Shown here: positions 7,187 through 8,183 of the stretch, piece after piece | How the letters are laid out: the number at the start of each line of letters is the position of its first letter | Position numbering within the stretch: the stretch's first letter is position 1 | Assembly: GCA_031254095.1 (NCBI GenBank) | Contig: JAIRVC010000169.1 | Span: 1 to 8,183, forward strand | Length of the DNA: 8,183 nucleotides | Direction of reading: 5' to 3' | DNA from: Acidobacteriota bacterium | GTDB taxonomy: Bacteria > Acidobacteriota > UBA6911 | Translations under genes and position numbers: made by a program | Notes under the pieces: generated by a model | Told to the model about the DNA's origin: nothing | The model's database searches: none | Seen by the model: the letters and a program-made list of their open reading frames with translations, nothing else

Positions 7187-8183
7187 ATGGAAACACGAAA
7201 TCTTCCCATCGGCATTCAGGATTTTAAGTATATACGGGACAACAACTGTGTCTACGTGGATAAGACCGCCTATATCCACCGAATGGCGAAACAGGGGAAG
7301 CCTTATTTTCTTAGCAGACCTCGGCGTTTTGGAAAGAGCCTGATGGTTTCAACGCTAAAGGCGTATTTTGAAGGGAAAAAAGAACTATTTCATGGGCTCG
7401 CGATTGCCGGGCTGGAAAAAGACTGGACGGCGCATACGGTTTTCCTTATTGATCTTAATGTCGGCGAATACGGTTCCGCAGCCGAACTGAAAGCGAGCCT
7501 TTCGAGCCAGTTGAGGGTACTTGAAAGCGAATGGGGCGCGGATGCCGCCGACGAACCTCTGGCAAACCGCTTTAACAGCCTTATACGCCGTGCGGCGGAA
7601 AAGACCGGTAAAAATGTCGTCGTTCTTATTGACGAATACGACAAACCGCTTGTTCAGCATCTTGAGAATGACGCGATTCAGGAAGAATTCCGGGCGGTAC
7701 TCAAGAGTTTTTACGGTGTTTTGAAATCCGCCGATTCCTGGCTCCGCTTTGTTTTCATTACCGGCGTGACAAAATTTTCACATGTGAGCATATTCAGCGA
7801 TATGAACCAGCTTAGAGATATAAGCATGGACAAGGCGTTCGCTGGAGTCTGCGGTATTTCCGAGATAGAACTGGCGGCAAATTTTGAGCCGGAAATCCAG
7901 GTATTAGCCGATAGCAATAGCATGACCCGCGAAGAAGCTTTGGACGAAATGCGTAAACGCTACAATGGTTATAGCTTTGCTCCGGCCGCCGAAACGGTTT
8001 ACAACCCGTTCAGCGTCCTTAATACTTTTGCCAGTCAAACATTTGGTTATTACTGGTTCCGGACGGGGACGCCGACATTTTTGATTGAGCAGATTCGAAG
8101 CGCCCGGTTCAATATCCCTGATTTTGCCAAAGGCGTCTCAATTCCTGTTCAGAGTATCGGCGATTACCGCGCCAAGGGCGATA
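7187..8183 (+). CDS. AAA-ATPase-like / PD-(D/E)XK nuclease family protein, 3' end beyond the window
   Basis: This gene is open to the last base, giving 332 codons with no stop; family members usually run to about 500-580 residues. The N-terminal AAA-ATPase-like domain is recognised from LPIGIQDFKYIR (6-17), VYVDKTAYI (22-30), the P-loop-like SRPRRFGKSL (43-52), Walker B VVVLIDEYDKPL (144-155), FVFITGVTKFS (188-198), LRDISMD (209-215), RYNGYSF (258-264) and YNPFSVLN (272-279). In the family a PD-(D/E)XK nuclease-like domain (DUF1703/PDDEXK_9) follows; that part is not visible here. Its function is unknown, and these genes are often present in many copies in anaerobe and gut-associated genomes. 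ATG 7187 begins at the usual family start, and an in-frame TGA lies upstream at 7094. The Shine-Dalgarno is poor. It starts 48 bases after the inverted-repeat element. Confidence 0.9.
   Translation, partial: METRNLPIGIQDFKYIRDNNCVYVDKTAYIHRMAKQGKPYFLSRPRRFGKSLMVSTLKAYFEGKKELFHGLAIAGLEKDWTAHTVFLIDLNVGEYGSAAELKASLSSQLRVLESEWGADAADEPLANRFNSLIRRAAEKTGKNVVVLIDEYDKPLVQHLENDAIQEEFRAVLKSFYGVLKSADSWLRFVFITGVTKFSHVSIFSDMNQLRDISMDKAFAGVCGISEIELAANFEPEIQVLADSNSMTREEALDEMRKRYNGYSFAPAAETVYNPFSVLNTFASQTFGYYWFRTGTPTFLIEQIRSARFNIPDFAKGVSIPVQSIGDYRAKGD

Overview
The window is bacterial chromosomal DNA. The one firmly identified block is a HrcA/CIRCE-controlled groES-groEL operon near the middle. Around it are five other coding regions, all on the + strand, plus several non-coding structures. 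The organism cannot be named from this sequence. A perfect CIRCE operator, a conventional -35/-10 promoter and a GroEL ending in a GGM-type tail show it is a bacterium. The mix of ORF6N, DUF4143-type ATPase and AAA-ATPase-like/PD-(D/E)XK genes with palindromic intergenic repeats resembles genomes of anaerobic or host-associated lineages such as Lentisphaerota/Kiritimatiellota, Spirochaetota, Elusimicrobiota or Bacteroidota. That placement is a weak inference.

Layout. 1-122: non-coding DNA whose first ~80 bases resemble the core of the palindromic element at 6912-7138, probably a cut-off copy. 123-1703: a double-domain ABC transporter ATPase of the peptide/nickel class, YejF-like. 1684-2202: an ORF6N-domain protein overlapping the end of the ABC gene, with a perfect 14-bp-arm palindrome inside its coding sequence. 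2232-3026: a short-chain dehydrogenase/reductase. These three genes are close enough to be co-transcribed. 3027-3343: an intergenic stretch ending in three tandem 23-bp repeats. 3344-4576: an AAA ATPase with a C-terminal DUF4143 domain. 4577-4873: the groESL control region, with a promoter at 4731-4759 and CIRCE at 4759-4785. 4874-5161 groES and 5221-6846 groEL. 6847-7186: a strong terminator hairpin followed by a ~227-bp element bounded by long inverted repeats. 7187 to the end: the first 332 codons of an AAA-ATPase-like protein whose C-terminal part lies outside the window.

How the genes fit together. GroES and GroEL form the stress-inducible folding machine, repressed through CIRCE by HrcA (not in the window). 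The ABC protein should power an import complex whose membrane and binding subunits are not present here. The SDR and ORF6N genes have no clear pathway link to it. The two P-loop ATPases flanking groESL belong to different families, but both family architectures join an NTPase to a C-terminal nuclease-like domain, and both genes follow repeat structures. I found no CRISPR array, tRNA, rRNA, transposase or recognisable complete defence system. The most noteworthy undescribed signals are the long inverted-repeat element after groEL, the 23-bp tandem repeats before the DUF4143 gene, and the palindrome inside the ORF6N gene.
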